Of a stretch of DNA of 64,000 nt, positions 38,889 through 49,500 are shown one piece after another. The notes below the pieces were generated by a model. That model made no database searches. It had not been told where the DNA came from and saw nothing but the letters and a program-made list of their open reading frames with translations. The position numbers were made by a program, and so were the translations under genes. Within the stretch, counting starts at the first letter, position 1; every line of letters starts with the position of its first letter. This DNA is from Desulfopila inferna (lineage in GTDB: Bacteria; Desulfobacterota; Desulfobulbia; Desulfobulbales; Desulfocapsaceae), in NCBI RefSeq assembly GCF_016919005.1, contig NZ_JAFFQE010000001.1, positions 620,001 through 684,000 of the forward strand. Reading direction: 5' to 3'.

Positions 38889-38919
38889 GATGCCTAAGAT
38901 CCGGCTTCTTACAGCGCCG

Positions 38920-41397
38920 TCATTTTTGAAACAGGCGCAAGCGCAGGGCATTGGTGACAACGGAAACCGAACTCAGGGCCATTGCGGCCCCGGCAAACAT
39001 GGGATTGAGCGCAGGCCCTCCGAAGACATAAAGCAGCCCGGCAGCAACCGGAATCCCAAGTACATTATAGCCAAAAGCCCAGAACAGATTCTGCCGGATA
39101 TTTTTCATCACTTCCCGTGAAAGCTGCAGTGCCATCAGCACACCATCGAGATTTCCTTTCATGAGCACCACATCGCCCGACTCTATGGCTATATCTATGC
39201 CGGTTCCCATGGCAATGCCGACATCGGCCTGAGCCAGTGCCGGGGCATCGTTAACACCGTCGCCGACCATGGCCACACAGAATCCCCTACTCTGAAAATC
39301 CCTGGTGGTTTCTGCCTTTTTATCAGGAAGGACTTCCGCAAAGACTGTGGCAATTCCGGCTTTTGCTGCGATGGCCTGGGCCGTTTTCTCGTTGTCTCCG
39401 GTCATCATCGCCACTTCTATCCCCTTCTTCTTCAAGGCGGCAATGGCATCGGGTACCTCGGGCTTGATGGTATCGGCTATGGCAAAAATGGCGCAGCAGG
39501 TCTCATTGATCGCCATAAAGAGGACGGTCTTGCCTTCATCGGAATATTCCGCCGCCTTTTCTTCAAATTCCTCAGTCGAAATTGAGAATTTTTCACAGAA
39601 CTCTCTGTTGCCGACACGTATCCTTTCCCCGGCAAATTCAGCGGTTATCCCTTTTCCAGGATAAGGGGTGAACTCGTCCGGCTCGGTAACGGTTATCTTC
39701 TTATTTTTAGCATAGACGACAATCGCTTCGGCCAGGGGATGCTCGGAAGAGCGTTCGGCCGATGCGGCATACTGCAGGATTGTCTCGCTTGAAAAACGGG
39801 GACTGTATTCAAAGTTGACAAGCTCGGGCCTGCCGCTGGTGATTGTACCGGTTTTGTCAAATATTATGGAATTCACCTTCTCCATTTTTTCCAGGGTCTC
39901 GCCGTTCTTGACAAGGATACCAAGTTGCGCCGCCCTGCCCGTCCCCACCATGATCGAAATAGGAGTCGCAAGTCCCATGGCACAGGGACAGGCGATAACC
40001 ATGACGGCTATAAAAAATCGAAGCGACTGGGAAAAGCCGGCATCCCCCAGGAAATACCACGAAACCCCGGTCAACAGCGAAATCACAATTACCACCGGAA
40101 CAAAATAGTAGCTTACCTTGTCGGCGATACGGGCAATAGGTGCCTTCGACCCCTGGGCCTCTCTCACCATGCGGATAATGCCGGCCAGCAGGGTGTTGTC
40201 GCCGGTCTGCTCCGCCACCATTCTGATGGTGTTGCCGGTGTTCACCGTACCCCCGAACACTTTGTCATCCAGTGTCTTAAAAACCGGCATCGATTCCCCG
40301 GTCATCAACGACTGATCCACCGTTGTTTCACCTTTCACCACCTTGCCGTCCGTGGGGATGCTGCCTCCTGGCTTGACAAGCAGGATATCTCCGGCTTCTA
40401 TCTCGCTGACCTGAACCACAACCTGTTCATCACCGTCGAGCAGAACCGCGGTTTTCGGCGTGAGATTCATCATCTGCCGGATGGCATCGGAGGTATGCAG
40501 CTTGGAGCGCGATTCCATATATTTGCCCAAGGAAACCAGGGCAATCAGCACACCAACCGTCTCGAAATAGAGATCCATAGCCCGGGCCATAGGATCTATT
40601 CCCATAGCTATTTCCACCACATTCCAGACCGAATAGATAAATGCCGCACCTGTACCCAAAGCGATCAGGCTGTCCATATTCGGGGATTTTCTCAACAGGG
40701 CAGGAATGCCGATCAGGTAGAAACTTCTTCCCAGCCACATGATGGGCAGGGTGAGCAGGAGCTGGGCAACTCCGTAGTTGAGCGGGGAAGAGTGCGGCGC
40801 TATAGCTTGGGGCAGGCTCAGGCCGACCATCTCTCCCATACTGAGAATAAGCAGAGGGATAACAAGGACGAATTCGAGAATCAGACCATGCCTCATCCGT
40901 TCGAGATTTTTCTTGTTTTCCCGCTCTTTCTCTTCATATTCCTGAACCCGGTCCCCCTTGTCCCGTACTGAAAAACCCAGGGAGGTGATAGCTTTCTTGA
41001 TATCCCTGGGATTGCAAACCTCCTCGTCAAAGACAAAGCGGCCTTCTTCCGATACCAGATTGATATTTGCCAGAGTGACTCCCGGCATATCGCCGACTAC
41101 TTTTTCTATGCGGGAGGAACAGGACGCACAATGCATGCCTCCGATTTCAAGCTGCAGCTCACCGGAGGTTTTCTCCGCCTTCCTGCTCAGTTCAAATCCC
41201 AGATTCTTGACTTTCTCCGCTATGTCCTCGTAATCAACCACGGAGCTGTCGTACTCAAGCTTCATGGTTTCCGCAGCCAGATTAACTGAAGCCTCGCCCA
41301 CTCCTTCCATATCGCCGACAACCCGTTCGATTCGGCTCGAACAGGAGGCGCAATGCATTCCTTTAACATCAACCGAGAGGTGTTTGTCTGGTGTCAT
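38920..41397 (-). CDS. copA: Copper-translocating P-type ATPase CopA
   Basis: Exports Cu(I) across the cytoplasmic membrane. The 825-residue protein has two N-terminal metal-binding domains with GMHCASC (about 12-18 and 87-93), eight membrane helices, the intramembrane CPC motif ACPCAMGLATP, the phosphorylation motif DKTGT and the hinge GDGVNDAPALAQADVG. These identify a P1B-1 ATPase. The ATG at 41397 has GGAG upstream and gives the usual start; the longer frame to 41460 runs into a mobile repeat. A copZ-like gene reads divergently 270 bases away. No CueR/CsoR gene is seen. Confidence 0.95.
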   Translation of the reverse strand: MTPDKHLSVDVKGMHCASCSSRIERVVGDMEGVGEASVNLAAETMKLEYDSSVVDYEDIAEKVKNLGFELSRKAEKTSGELQLEIGGMHCASCSSRIEKVVGDMPGVTLANINLVSEEGRFVFDEEVCNPRDIKKAITSLGFSVRDKGDRVQEYEEKERENKKNLERMRHGLILEFVLVIPLLILSMGEMVGLSLPQAIAPHSSPLNYGVAQLLLTLPIMWLGRSFYLIGIPALLRKSPNMDSLIALGTGAAFIYSVWNVVEIAMGIDPMARAMDLYFETVGVLIALVSLGKYMESRSKLHTSDAIRQMMNLTPKTAVLLDGDEQVVVQVSEIEAGDILLVKPGGSIPTDGKVVKGETTVDQSLMTGESMPVFKTLDDKVFGGTVNTGNTIRMVAEQTGDNTLLAGIIRMVREAQGSKAPIARIADKVSYYFVPVVIVISLLTGVSWYFLGDAGFSQSLRFFIAVMVIACPCAMGLATPISIMVGTGRAAQLGILVKNGETLEKMEKVNSIIFDKTGTITSGRPELVNFEYSPRFSSETILQYAASAERSSEHPLAEAIVVYAKNKKITVTEPDEFTPYPGKGITAEFAGERIRVGNREFCEKFSISTEEFEEKAAEYSDEGKTVLFMAINETCCAIFAIADTIKPEVPDAIAALKKKGIEVAMMTGDNEKTAQAIAAKAGIATVFAEVLPDKKAETTRDFQSRGFCVAMVGDGVNDAPALAQADVGIAMGTGIDIAIESGDVVLMKGNLDGVLMALQLSREVMKNIRQNLFWAFGYNVLGIPVAAGLLYVFGGPALNPMFAGAAMALSSVSVVTNALRLRLFQK

Positions 41398-41431
41398 AAT
41401 ACTCCACACTGCCATGATTATACTTAATGGA

Positions 41432-41582
41432 CTAGTAAAAACCTCCGACGTGCTCTCCACGTCATTCCAGACTTGATCCGGAATCCAGTTGCTTTAAATA
41501 ATTATGGATTCCTGATCCGACATGCCGGACTTGATGCGGTACCGGAATGACGAATACCAAAAATATTTGAGGTTTTTACGAG
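41432..41582. mobile_element. Miniature inverted-repeat element with internal REP palindromes, copy A
   Basis: Terminal inverted repeats CTAGTAAAAACCTC (left) and GAGGTTTTTACGAG (right), 13 of 14 matching. The 151-bp inside holds two REP-like palindromes (CATTCCAGACTTGATCCGGAATCC and an inverted partner). A shorter copy is at 62406-62498. It lies between copA and copZ and could influence both promoters. Confidence 0.75.
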
Positions 41583-41666
41583 TTTGTCATACTTGCTTTA
41601 CTGCAGTACTGTTATTACTTGTATAATTACAATAATAAACCATATAACAGACAAGGATTTAAGACA

Positions 41667-41867
41667 ATGCCGATCATAAAGATTAAGGGAATGAGCTGTC
41701 AGCACTGTGTCGCTTCAGTCAAAGATGCTCTGGAGAAGGTTCCGGGAACCAAAGATGTTGAAGTTGATCTGGAGAAAAACGAGGCCCGCTTCAACGGCAA
41801 TCCACCTCCCGAAGCGGTAAAGGATGCTGTCTCGAAAATCGGGTTTGAAGTAGTACCGGATGAATGA
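41667..41867 (+). CDS. copZ: CopZ-like copper chaperone (single HMA domain)
   Basis: A 66-residue cytoplasmic heavy-metal-associated domain with GMSCQHC (about 8-14), the Cu(I)-binding CxxC loop, and the standard beta-alpha-beta-beta-alpha-beta length. The ATG at 41667 follows AAGGATTTAAGACA; the longer frame from 41619 adds a non-homologous Asn/Tyr-rich extension. Its location beside copA supports delivery of Cu(I) to CopA. Mercury or zinc binding cannot be excluded by sequence alone. Confidence 0.88.
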   Translation: MPIIKIKGMSCQHCVASVKDALEKVPGTKDVEVDLEKNEARFNGNPPPEAVKDAVSKIGFEVVPDE

Positions 41868-41974
41868 GGAGGGAAAAAGCTGGCTTCTTTGTCCGTCATC
41901 AAGGAACACTGATCCAGGGCCGGAATGATGGCAAAAAGGACTCTCACAGCACCAACATGCACGGTAGAATGAAT

Positions 41975-42000
41975 CCTGCTGAGTTTTGAAAATCAGCAGG
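41975..42000. terminator. Weak hairpin between copZ and pseudopilin gene
   Basis: Stem CCTGCTGA / TCAGCAGG with a 10-base loop, followed on the plus strand by TCTTGTCT. It lies at the convergence of two genes, so a terminator role is plausible, but the T-run is poor. Confidence 0.4.
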
Positions 42001-42006
42001 TCTTGT

Positions 42007-42477
42007 CTAAATTTTTGCGACCCTGATTCTTCCGAGAAGACTCACCACGACTTCTGACCTGGAACCTGATTTGCTTTGCAATATTACTCTGCCGCCACTT
42101 ACCCCCATTTTTCCACTAAAGCGTGTACGACCTCCGGGAAAAGTCGTACCGGCCATCTTCACCGTATCAGAAAAGACATGCGCAGTTAAAATTTTCTCAT
42201 TTTGCTGTCGTATCCAATCTTCTCTGACGCCGCCTCCAGCCCCGTCATCAACAAAAATGAAATATCCTCCATTATTAACCGTGAAGACCACATAACTGTT
42301 CTTCTTTATGGCTTCAATTTTTGCTCTTTGCAGATTCCCATAAAGCATTCTGATTTCGTTTTTAAAAATTGCGGATTGTCGGATTTCACCGATAAAAGGA
42401 TAGGAAACTGCAGAAAGGATTGCCACAAGTATGCAGCAGACATTTACTTCAATTAATGAAAATCCATTTTTATTCAT
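42007..42477 (-). CDS. Type IV pilin-like pseudopilin (FimT/GspH type)
   Basis: A 156-residue prepilin-like protein. It starts MNKNGFSLIEVNV: cleavage by prepilin peptidase after Gly and Glu at position 5 of the mature protein are as expected, followed by a hydrophobic helix and a beta-rich GspH/FimT domain. Glycine-rich FVDDGAGGG matches the region of the second FimT at 53893 (FLDDGSGAG). GGGGAGG precedes the ATG. It is separate from the main minor-pilin operon and lies next to the pilRS-like pair. Confidence 0.82.
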   Translation of the reverse strand: MNKNGFSLIEVNVCCILVAILSAVSYPFIGEIRQSAIFKNEIRMLYGNLQRAKIEAIKKNSYVVFTVNNGGYFIFVDDGAGGGVREDWIRQQNEKILTAHVFSDTVKMAGTTFPGGRTRFSGKMGVSGGRVILQSKSGSRSEVVVSLLGRIRVAKI

Positions 42478-42728
42478 TTTCGACCTCCCCGGTAATCTTT
42501 AAAGAAAGGAAAATTCGAACAACTATGGGGAGGTATACTTTTACAATCTCATATTTTTCTCACAATAATCCGCTGCAAGGGGCAATTTCACTCCTATTCA
42601 AAGTTCCCTCGCGGGAAATCATGATTTAAATCAGGCTTATATATTAATGATTTTTTTGGGATGCATGCTCCAACAAAAACAAACTTAGCCAGTTTCGTGC
42701 TGCCGGCCTTGATAAGAAGGCCGCAGCT

Positions 42729-44117
42729 TTATTTTTGCAAATCATACACTTTGATTTTGTTCAACAGAGAAGGATAGCTGATCTCAAGCAGGGTTGCAGC
42801 TTTCGATTTGTTTCCTCCGGTTTTCTCAAGAGCCATTTCTATCATTTCGGCTTCCAGCTGCTTCTGTGCATATTTTATGGAATAGCCATCGTATCGCAGC
42901 AATCCATCCTTTGCAGTGCATTTCGTATAATCTGTAATTGTCTGTGGTATATGGTTGAGAGCGATTGTATCCTCATCGGTTAAAACCATACCTCGCTGAA
43001 TTACATTTTCCAGCTCCCGAATATTACCCGGCCAGTGGTGCCGCAGCAAAACACTCATGGCTTCCGGGGTAATATTGCGGACCGAGCAGTTAAGTTCACT
43101 GTTGTATTTTTCAATAAAAAATTTACATAGATCGGGTAGGTCGTCGATCCTTTCCCGTAACGGTGGCAGAGGGATAGACAGAACATTCAGCCGGTAATAC
43201 AAATCTTCACGGAAAGTACCTTTCCCAACTTCATCATGCAAATTCTTGGCGGTGGCTGTAATTATGCGCACATCTGTTTTTGTAACGTATGAGGCACCAA
43301 CCGGCCTTATTTCATTTTCCTGCAGAACCCTGAGAAGCTTTACCTGCATAGCCATCGGCAGCTCGCCTACTTCATCAAGAAACAAGGTGCTGCCATCAGC
43401 CTCCTCGAACAGACCTTTTTTATCTTTATCTGCTCCCGTAAAGGAACCCTTCAGATAGCCAAAAAGCTCGGTTTCCAGAAGGTCTCCTGGAATGCTGCCG
43501 CAATTAATCGCAAAAAAGCGTTTGGATGCTCGCGGAGACGCAGCATGGATTCCCCTGGCGATTAGTTCCTTGCCTGTTCCTGATTCACCGGTGACCAGAA
43601 CAGTGGTTGTATAGGGCGCAACCTTTTCAGCTAGATCTATCGTAGATCTTATGGCCTTGCTTTGCCCTATTATGTTCAAAAAACCATCTGTCCGTTTACC
43701 CAGTTCTTTCTTCAAATAGATATTTTCTCTTTTCAGTTGTTCACGCTCTTCCGCTTTTTTTAAGGTTAATAGCACCTCATCTGTTTTAAAAGGTTTAGAA
43801 ATGAAATCATATGCTCCAGCTTTCATGGCCTCAAGAGCCAGATCGATACTACCATAAGCTGACATCATTATGACGGTGGTATTATAAAGTAATTTACTGT
43901 TTTGATTTAGAAATGAGAGACCATCCATCTTAGGCATCCGGATGTCACAGAGTATGAAATCAAACTCACTCCTGCTGATGATCTCTGTTGCTTCCAGCCC
44001 ATCCTCTGCCGCAGATATGGCATATTCATACCGAGACAGCATGGCCTTGAGCATATGCCGCATATTCTCTTCATCATCAACAATCAATAGTCTTTTCTTG
44101 TGCAAGGCTGTCCTCAT
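42729..44117 (-). CDS. Sigma-54-dependent response regulator (NtrC/PilR type)
   Basis: A 462-residue activator: receiver domain (about 8-120; phosphoacceptor Asp in FILCDIRMPKMDG), AAA+ domain with Walker A GESGTGKE, the sigma-54 contact loop GSFTGA (Ser variant of GAFTGA) and Walker B LFLDEVGELP, and a C-terminal Fis-type helix-turn-helix (about 425-460, with GGNKSKAATLLEIS). It works with sigma-54 RNA polymerase. Neighbouring pilin genes and sigma-54-like sites at 54515 and 58092 suggest a PilR-type role. The kinase gene lies 64 bases upstream. Confidence 0.9.
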   Translation of the reverse strand: MRTALHKKRLLIVDDEENMRHMLKAMLSRYEYAISAAEDGLEATEIISRSEFDFILCDIRMPKMDGLSFLNQNSKLLYNTTVIMMSAYGSIDLALEAMKAGAYDFISKPFKTDEVLLTLKKAEEREQLKRENIYLKKELGKRTDGFLNIIGQSKAIRSTIDLAEKVAPYTTTVLVTGESGTGKELIARGIHAASPRASKRFFAINCGSIPGDLLETELFGYLKGSFTGADKDKKGLFEEADGSTLFLDEVGELPMAMQVKLLRVLQENEIRPVGASYVTKTDVRIITATAKNLHDEVGKGTFREDLYYRLNVLSIPLPPLRERIDDLPDLCKFFIEKYNSELNCSVRNITPEAMSVLLRHHWPGNIRELENVIQRGMVLTDEDTIALNHIPQTITDYTKCTAKDGLLRYDGYSIKYAQKQLEAEMIEMALEKTGGNKSKAATLLEISYPSLLNKIKVYDLQK

Positions 44118-44181
44118 TAATATGATAACTCGTTTTTTCTATTGCTTATCTCGCATATCAGAGAAAGGCTAAACGCTATGA

Positions 44182-45669
44182 CTATTCCACCGGCAGCATA
44201 ATGGTGACGCACGTGCCGGTAGAAACTTCGCTCTCCAAACGCATCGTACCACCACAATTTTCAACAATGGAACGCGATACAGACAATCCAAGCCCTGTTC
44301 CACAGCCGACTTCCTTTGTTGTAAAAAAAGGATCAAAAACCGATGATATTTCTGAGCATTTTACTCCTTTACCATTATCCCGGATTTTTATTTCGGCAAA
44401 TTTATTCACCTCCTCTATTCTCAGGCTGCACGAGAGAATGATTTTGCCGCCTGTCTCATCCTGTTCGCCGATTGCATCAATAGAATTGAGGACACAGTTG
44501 AGCAGCACCTGGTGCAGATCGGCTTCACTGCAATATGCCTCCTCCGCGAAATCTTCACAATCAGTTTCGAAATGTATGTTCTTGACGATCTTCTGGTACT
44601 TCAGCATTTCCAAAAGTTCATAGATAACAGGAGGCACCGTGGTACGGGAATCCGTAGCGTTCTTTTTTTTAGCAAAATCAAGAAGCTGCCTGATCAGGCG
44701 TGTCATTCTTTCAAGCTCTTTGGTGGCTCGCCTGCTGTACTGTTGACGGTCCTTAGAATCTATATCATCCATGCCAAGTAATTCAAGATAGCCCTGGATT
44801 ATTCCCAGAGGGTTGCCAATTTCATGAGCCAATCCCGCTGACAGCCTCCCTACCGCGACAAATTTTTCTGCTTCGACAAGCTTATCCTGATTGGCAAGAA
44901 TCAATTTGTTGGCTTCTTCGAGAGAATTGACAGTTGCAGTTAATTTTTCTTTGTCTTTTTCAATCTGGGAAAGCATATTACTCAATGCTGTCGCCAACTG
45001 GCCAAATTCATTCTTTTGAGGAGAGGCAGCCATAAAATCAGAAGCGGCCATGCCAAAAGATTCCGACATAGCCACAAGATTCTCCAGTGGCTTGATTACC
45101 AGCCGCCTCATTCGGAAAAACCAGAGAGTGGTCAACACTATAGCGTTTACAAGGATATAAACGATTATTGCAGACTGTTTTTCGGATATATATTTGGATA
45201 ATTCCGGGACATGGACAAGAGCGCCTACCGCTTCGTAAGATTCACAATCCATGGAAGGCACTGCAACATATATTTCCCTGACGCTCAATCCAAATACCGA
45301 CCAAAAACTGCCGGTTGATGAAATTATTTCGCTCTGAGCCGCAGCAGATTGCCTCAATACCTTCTCCAGATTTCTCGAGAGCCCCTCTCTTTCGGCAAAA
45401 ACTGCTCCATCAGACATTAACCCCAGAGAAACCTGAAAATTAGAAATCTTGTCTTTGTGATTTTCAAAAAAAGTAACTCTATTGTCTGACAGCTCATCGC
45501 ATAAGATTAAATTATAGGCAGAAAGCAAAAGCTTTGCCCGGTTTATTGAAAGGTTTATTACATGCTGCTGCCAGAAAAAGGTGACAACAATGTGGGTAAG
45601 AACCATTCCAATAATAAGGAGTACAGCAAAGTTTACAGTTACAGCTATCTTGAATCCTTTGAAATACAT
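44182..45669 (-). CDS. Membrane sensor histidine kinase (PilS/NtrB-like partner)
   Basis: A 495-residue kinase. It has one helix near the N-terminus (about 10-30), an extracytoplasmic sensor region (about 30-165), a second helix (about 167-187), a HAMP-like linker (about 190-240), a coiled coil, the dimerisation H-box VGRLSAGLAHEIGNPLG (about 272-288) and the HATPase domain (N-box NCVLNSIDAIGE, G-boxes DNGKGV and GTGLGLSVSR). Unlike the six-helix PilS of Pseudomonas it has only two helices, so PilS is a functional guess based on its place beside the NtrC-type gene and pilus operons. Confidence 0.88.
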   Translation of the reverse strand: MYFKGFKIAVTVNFAVLLIIGMVLTHIVVTFFWQQHVINLSINRAKLLLSAYNLILCDELSDNRVTFFENHKDKISNFQVSLGLMSDGAVFAEREGLSRNLEKVLRQSAAAQSEIISSTGSFWSVFGLSVREIYVAVPSMDCESYEAVGALVHVPELSKYISEKQSAIIVYILVNAIVLTTLWFFRMRRLVIKPLENLVAMSESFGMAASDFMAASPQKNEFGQLATALSNMLSQIEKDKEKLTATVNSLEEANKLILANQDKLVEAEKFVAVGRLSAGLAHEIGNPLGIIQGYLELLGMDDIDSKDRQQYSRRATKELERMTRLIRQLLDFAKKKNATDSRTTVPPVIYELLEMLKYQKIVKNIHFETDCEDFAEEAYCSEADLHQVLLNCVLNSIDAIGEQDETGGKIILSCSLRIEEVNKFAEIKIRDNGKGVKCSEISSVFDPFFTTKEVGCGTGLGLSVSRSIVENCGGTMRLESEVSTGTCVTIMLPVE

Positions 45670-45804
45670 GTGTCGATTGCGCTGAGGGATTGAACATTGA
45701 TTTGTTCTTTACAGAAAACACTATTTCGAGATTTTTTCCAGACACTACACTAAATCAGTAATATACTCTGAAACCGGAAATCATAACCAAAAAAACTGAT
45801 CACC

Positions 45805-45965
45805 AACGAAACTCAGCCAAGTTAGATGCTTTTGAGATTTACAAAAGCCGCTTTTCTCCATCATTCCGATCCCTGATCAAGTCAAGTCCGGCATGACGAA
45901 ACTAGCAATTGCTTATAATCATAGATCATTTGGCTGCAAGGCAAGCGTTTCGGCTGAGTTTGATT
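45805..45965. mobile_element. Small inverted-repeat element with REP-like palindrome
   Basis: Ends AAACTCAGCC (about 45809-45818) and GGCTGAGTTT (45952-45961) are inverted. Inside is CATTCCGATCC...AGTCCGGCATGACG. Its left part is shared with 32806-32900. The remainder of the 45670-46066 gap carries only the terminator listed next. Confidence 0.6.
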
Positions 45966-45967
45966 AA

Positions 45968-46020
45968 TAAAAAAGGCCGACATCTCCTTGCTTCGTACTG
46001 ACAAGCAATGAGATGTCGGC
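45968..46020 (-). terminator. Terminator at the end of the pilY1 operon
   Basis: Long stem GGCCGACATCTC...GAGATGTCGGCC with an inner CTTGC/GCAAT-type extension. The A-run preceding it on the plus strand (45968-45973) becomes a T-run for the minus-strand operon ending at 46067. Confidence 0.82.
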
Positions 46021-46066
46021 CTATTCTTATAAGGTATTTACCACTATAGGGCTTTTTAAAGGCCAC

Positions 46067-46486
46067 TTAGTGCGGCAAAGGTTCTGTCCACTTCTCTGTT
46101 GAACCTGAAAGTATTTTAGAGACCTGAAGCGCAATAATGTTTCGTTTGCCATTGCTTAAAGTTTGATAATCTATCATTGCCTTACATGGCACTCGAAGTT
46201 TATCGGGAGCTATATATTTTCCGTTTTGATTGATTAAAACAGAATCATCGATCAATTCAAACCGATCTGTACCACCAAGAAGATATTTAACGCTAAACGG
46301 TTCCTTCCCCGGAGTCGAATCCCTCTTGTCTCTTTGTCCGCCAGTCATTTCCACCTTATATTTCGAGGTTATGACGACTTCCTTGAATTCCTTGGTTAGC
46401 GAGTTTTCTGCTGAGCCTGATATCTCAACCATTAAGAACATTACCAGCAACACTGCAACAACCGGTAATGTGATACGATATTTCAT
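46067..46486 (-). CDS. Small secreted protein at the end of the pilY1 operon
   Basis: A 139-residue protein with a signal peptide (about 1-25). The mature part is Lys-rich and beta-rich, with no recognised family. GGAGGG precedes the ATG at 46486. It lies 27 bases after pilY1 and before the operon terminator, so a role in pilus tip assembly or function is an inference from position. Confidence 0.65.
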   Translation of the reverse strand: MKYRITLPVVAVLLVMFLMVEISGSAENSLTKEFKEVVITSKYKVEMTGGQRDKRDSTPGKEPFSVKYLLGGTDRFELIDDSVLINQNGKYIAPDKLRVPCKAMIDYQTLSNGKRNIIALQVSKILSGSTEKWTEPLPH

Positions 46487-46513
46487 ATGTATACCCTCCT
46501 GGTCAAACATAGG

Positions 46514-49500
46514 TTAATTTTGCCAGTACCTTAAACCACTCCTGATATTAAAAGCCGGATCAATCTCAATGCCTCTAATCTCACCTGTACTTTTATTAAT
46601 CAGAACCTCGGCCTTATTGTCTTCCTGTCTACCAACATGAATAGAAGGCGTGGAAGCCATCCCCAGACCAAGATCGATCCTGTCTTTCACCAGGATTTCA
46701 TTTGATAAATCGTCGTATGTCGTTCCGTCTTCGAAAACTTCCCGTTGAAATGCCGTTCCAGTCTCAAAATAAACAGCATAAAGATAGCTATTTCCACCAA
46801 AGGAACAAATTGCATCGCTTGGTACATAGGTGGAAAAGAGCGAAAGTCCACCAAAATTTGTCGCTTTTTCGACGGATCGCTCTTTGGGATCGTATAATGT
46901 CCTTATCCAACCTTCCCTGGTTCTGGCTTGAGTAACGATCTCCGGAAAGGTCAGATAAGCGGTGGAGGTGGCGGCCATTATCCTTGCAACAGGATCGGTG
47001 ACGAATCCGCATTGACACGAGCCGTCACCGTTAATATCACCATCAGCAGCGGCTCCCAGCATTCCGGTTTGCGCTGTAAAATCAACATTGTCACAACCGT
47101 TGGCAACCGTTTCATCACAGGCCCAGTAACCGGCATAGCATGATCCGCCGTCATCTGCGATATCCCCAGCCATGGGAGGCTCAACCCCGGTGCAATCACC
47201 AGTTGGTCTCTCGTAGGTACTCCAGGTAGGTGGCTGTATTTCTCCGCTTTCACATTCTGCGGTTTCAACTTCTTCACCGAAATTAACACCGGTACATCCC
47301 TCCGGAACCACTTCATACGCCTCCCAATAAAGAGATTTATAAGAGTCATTATCGGCAATCTCACCTTCCAGGACATCATCACAGGCACCGGAACCGCTAA
47401 CTTTCTCAACGCATCCCCAATCCGGAACGGCGAACCCACTACACACGCAATCGCCGTTAACAGAGTCGACAATAGTGCCTATTTCGTCACCGGCTACACC
47501 ATCACAGGCATTAGGATAGGTAGAAGGATCTTCAGGTTCACAAACAATTTCCGGCCAATCATACGACCCGATACAGGAACCATTACCGTAAATATCGCCA
47601 ACAGCCCCTGTTGGAACCGAAGAACAATCTCCTGCAGGTGCCTCATAATAACCCCATGGGAAAAACACCTCAAAGTCATCCGAGCCGAAAAGATCCCCGG
47701 AAACAAGTGTTAGATTTTTAGTGAAATCTTGATAATAAGGTCTGTTGGTTGCATTAGTTCCGTAAATATAGCCGGTAACCTCTTCCTTATGCGCTTTATT
47801 AAAATACGGATCCTTAAGACCGATAAGGTAATTCGTGTCGGTTGTCGATTTATCAGCCTCACTAAGATAACGGCCGGTACCGAAATGGACCCATATATTT
47901 TTGAAGTAATCCGTGGTCAACGAAGGTTCCGCGGTGAGGGGGGTTTCGGACTCATAGAGTTTGCCCAATTCCCATGTCAAAGGATCAGTATTATATGAAC
48001 ATACACAACTGCCCTGGGTGCCGACCGTGCCATATGGGATGGCTTCACAACCGGACCCCTCACAGGACCAAGGTACGGCGACGCGGTACATGCTGCCTTT
48101 CCAGTCGGGATCGAGATTGTTGCTGTCATCATATGTCTGAGATAAATAAATAGAATCCACATTATAGTTCAAACGGTAATCCAGGCTGGCGACTCCTCCC
48201 ATAAAAGATTTCTCTTCTGAAGTCTCAAACAGCCAGTCGGTGTTGAGGTCGTTATACAGCTCTCCAGTGGCGATATCCGCCACATAAATTTTGGCGTTTG
48301 AGGTACTGGATCCTTCATAGGAATCCGGTCCGGAACCAAAAACGACAAACCACTCACTACCAACTTTGGCGACATTGGGCCTCATCGTTGTGAGATTGAG
48401 TCCTTCATAGGTCTTCTCCCAGAGAAGCTTGGGATTTCTAGGATCGGTTATATCTATGGCAAAGTAGGAGGAGGAAAATGTTTCAGTGCCCACGGTGCCC
48501 TCGAAATTGTCAGTAACATCTATCGGTTTGCCTCCCATTCGCAGGCCTCCGATCAGGACCGTTCCCCAACCGCCTATGTGATTCGTCAAATCAGGTGTGA
48601 AAATCTTGACATCTACAACCTTTGGCTTCAAATCCACATAATAGACATGCGTATAATCCGTGCGTGGCAGCCATTTAAGATGAGGCAGCAGGGCTCGAGG
48701 TATATAGCCCCAGAGTTCATCACCGATTTCCTCAAATTCACTGGCGACGTCTGGTCGTGTAAACTCCCTGTTTCCCTCATTATACTGCCATGAGGCAAAG
48801 GCATGCAAAATACCATCATTTGCTCCTACATAAACGACGGACTCCCTTTTCTGATGATGACGATAGTAATTATCATATGATTCATCCCTGTAGATAAGTC
48901 CGTAATTATCCATCGGCTGCGCCACGGTCACAGGGGTTGAATGTACTATATCACCCAGTCGCCACACTCTCTCTATTCCGTCAACTTCCATAGCGCGGGA
49001 CCTGATGAGAGTCTCACCGGAAAATCCGTCATTGAACCCTCTGACAAAACGAATAAGATTTTCGGTTCTATGGGTTTGGTCCGTCTCGGCGCTGTATTCA
49101 CCAAGATAACTCCAGGCTTCCGGATCTTTGATTCCAAGAAATGGTTGTATGCTCGCTGCGTTAAGCGTGGAAAATTCGATCCCGCCATGATAGAGGCCAT
49201 CGCCTTCACCATCAAGAGAGGTAAATAATTTTCGGCCGTTGGCGGGATCATCCGGGTCAGTCTTCAAGGCGAGCCGCTTCCCTGCTTCCCAAATCGGCGT
49301 AATCTGATCCATTGGGACAGAGGCTATGGCCCCATCGTCACATAAACACTGACCGCTGTTGAACAGACCGTTCGACTCGCCGTCAACATCTGCACAGGCT
49401 ACATCATCGGAAACATTGCTATCAGTGGATTCACAGACAATATCAATTTCCGGATAGTTTATCTCTACGCAACTGCACTTATTGTCATTAAATAAACCTT

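Noticed and set aside
39925-40971. 348-codon open frame antisense to copA
   Set aside because: It is His/Gln/Arg-rich shadow sequence of a P-type ATPase with all catalytic motifs on the other strand.
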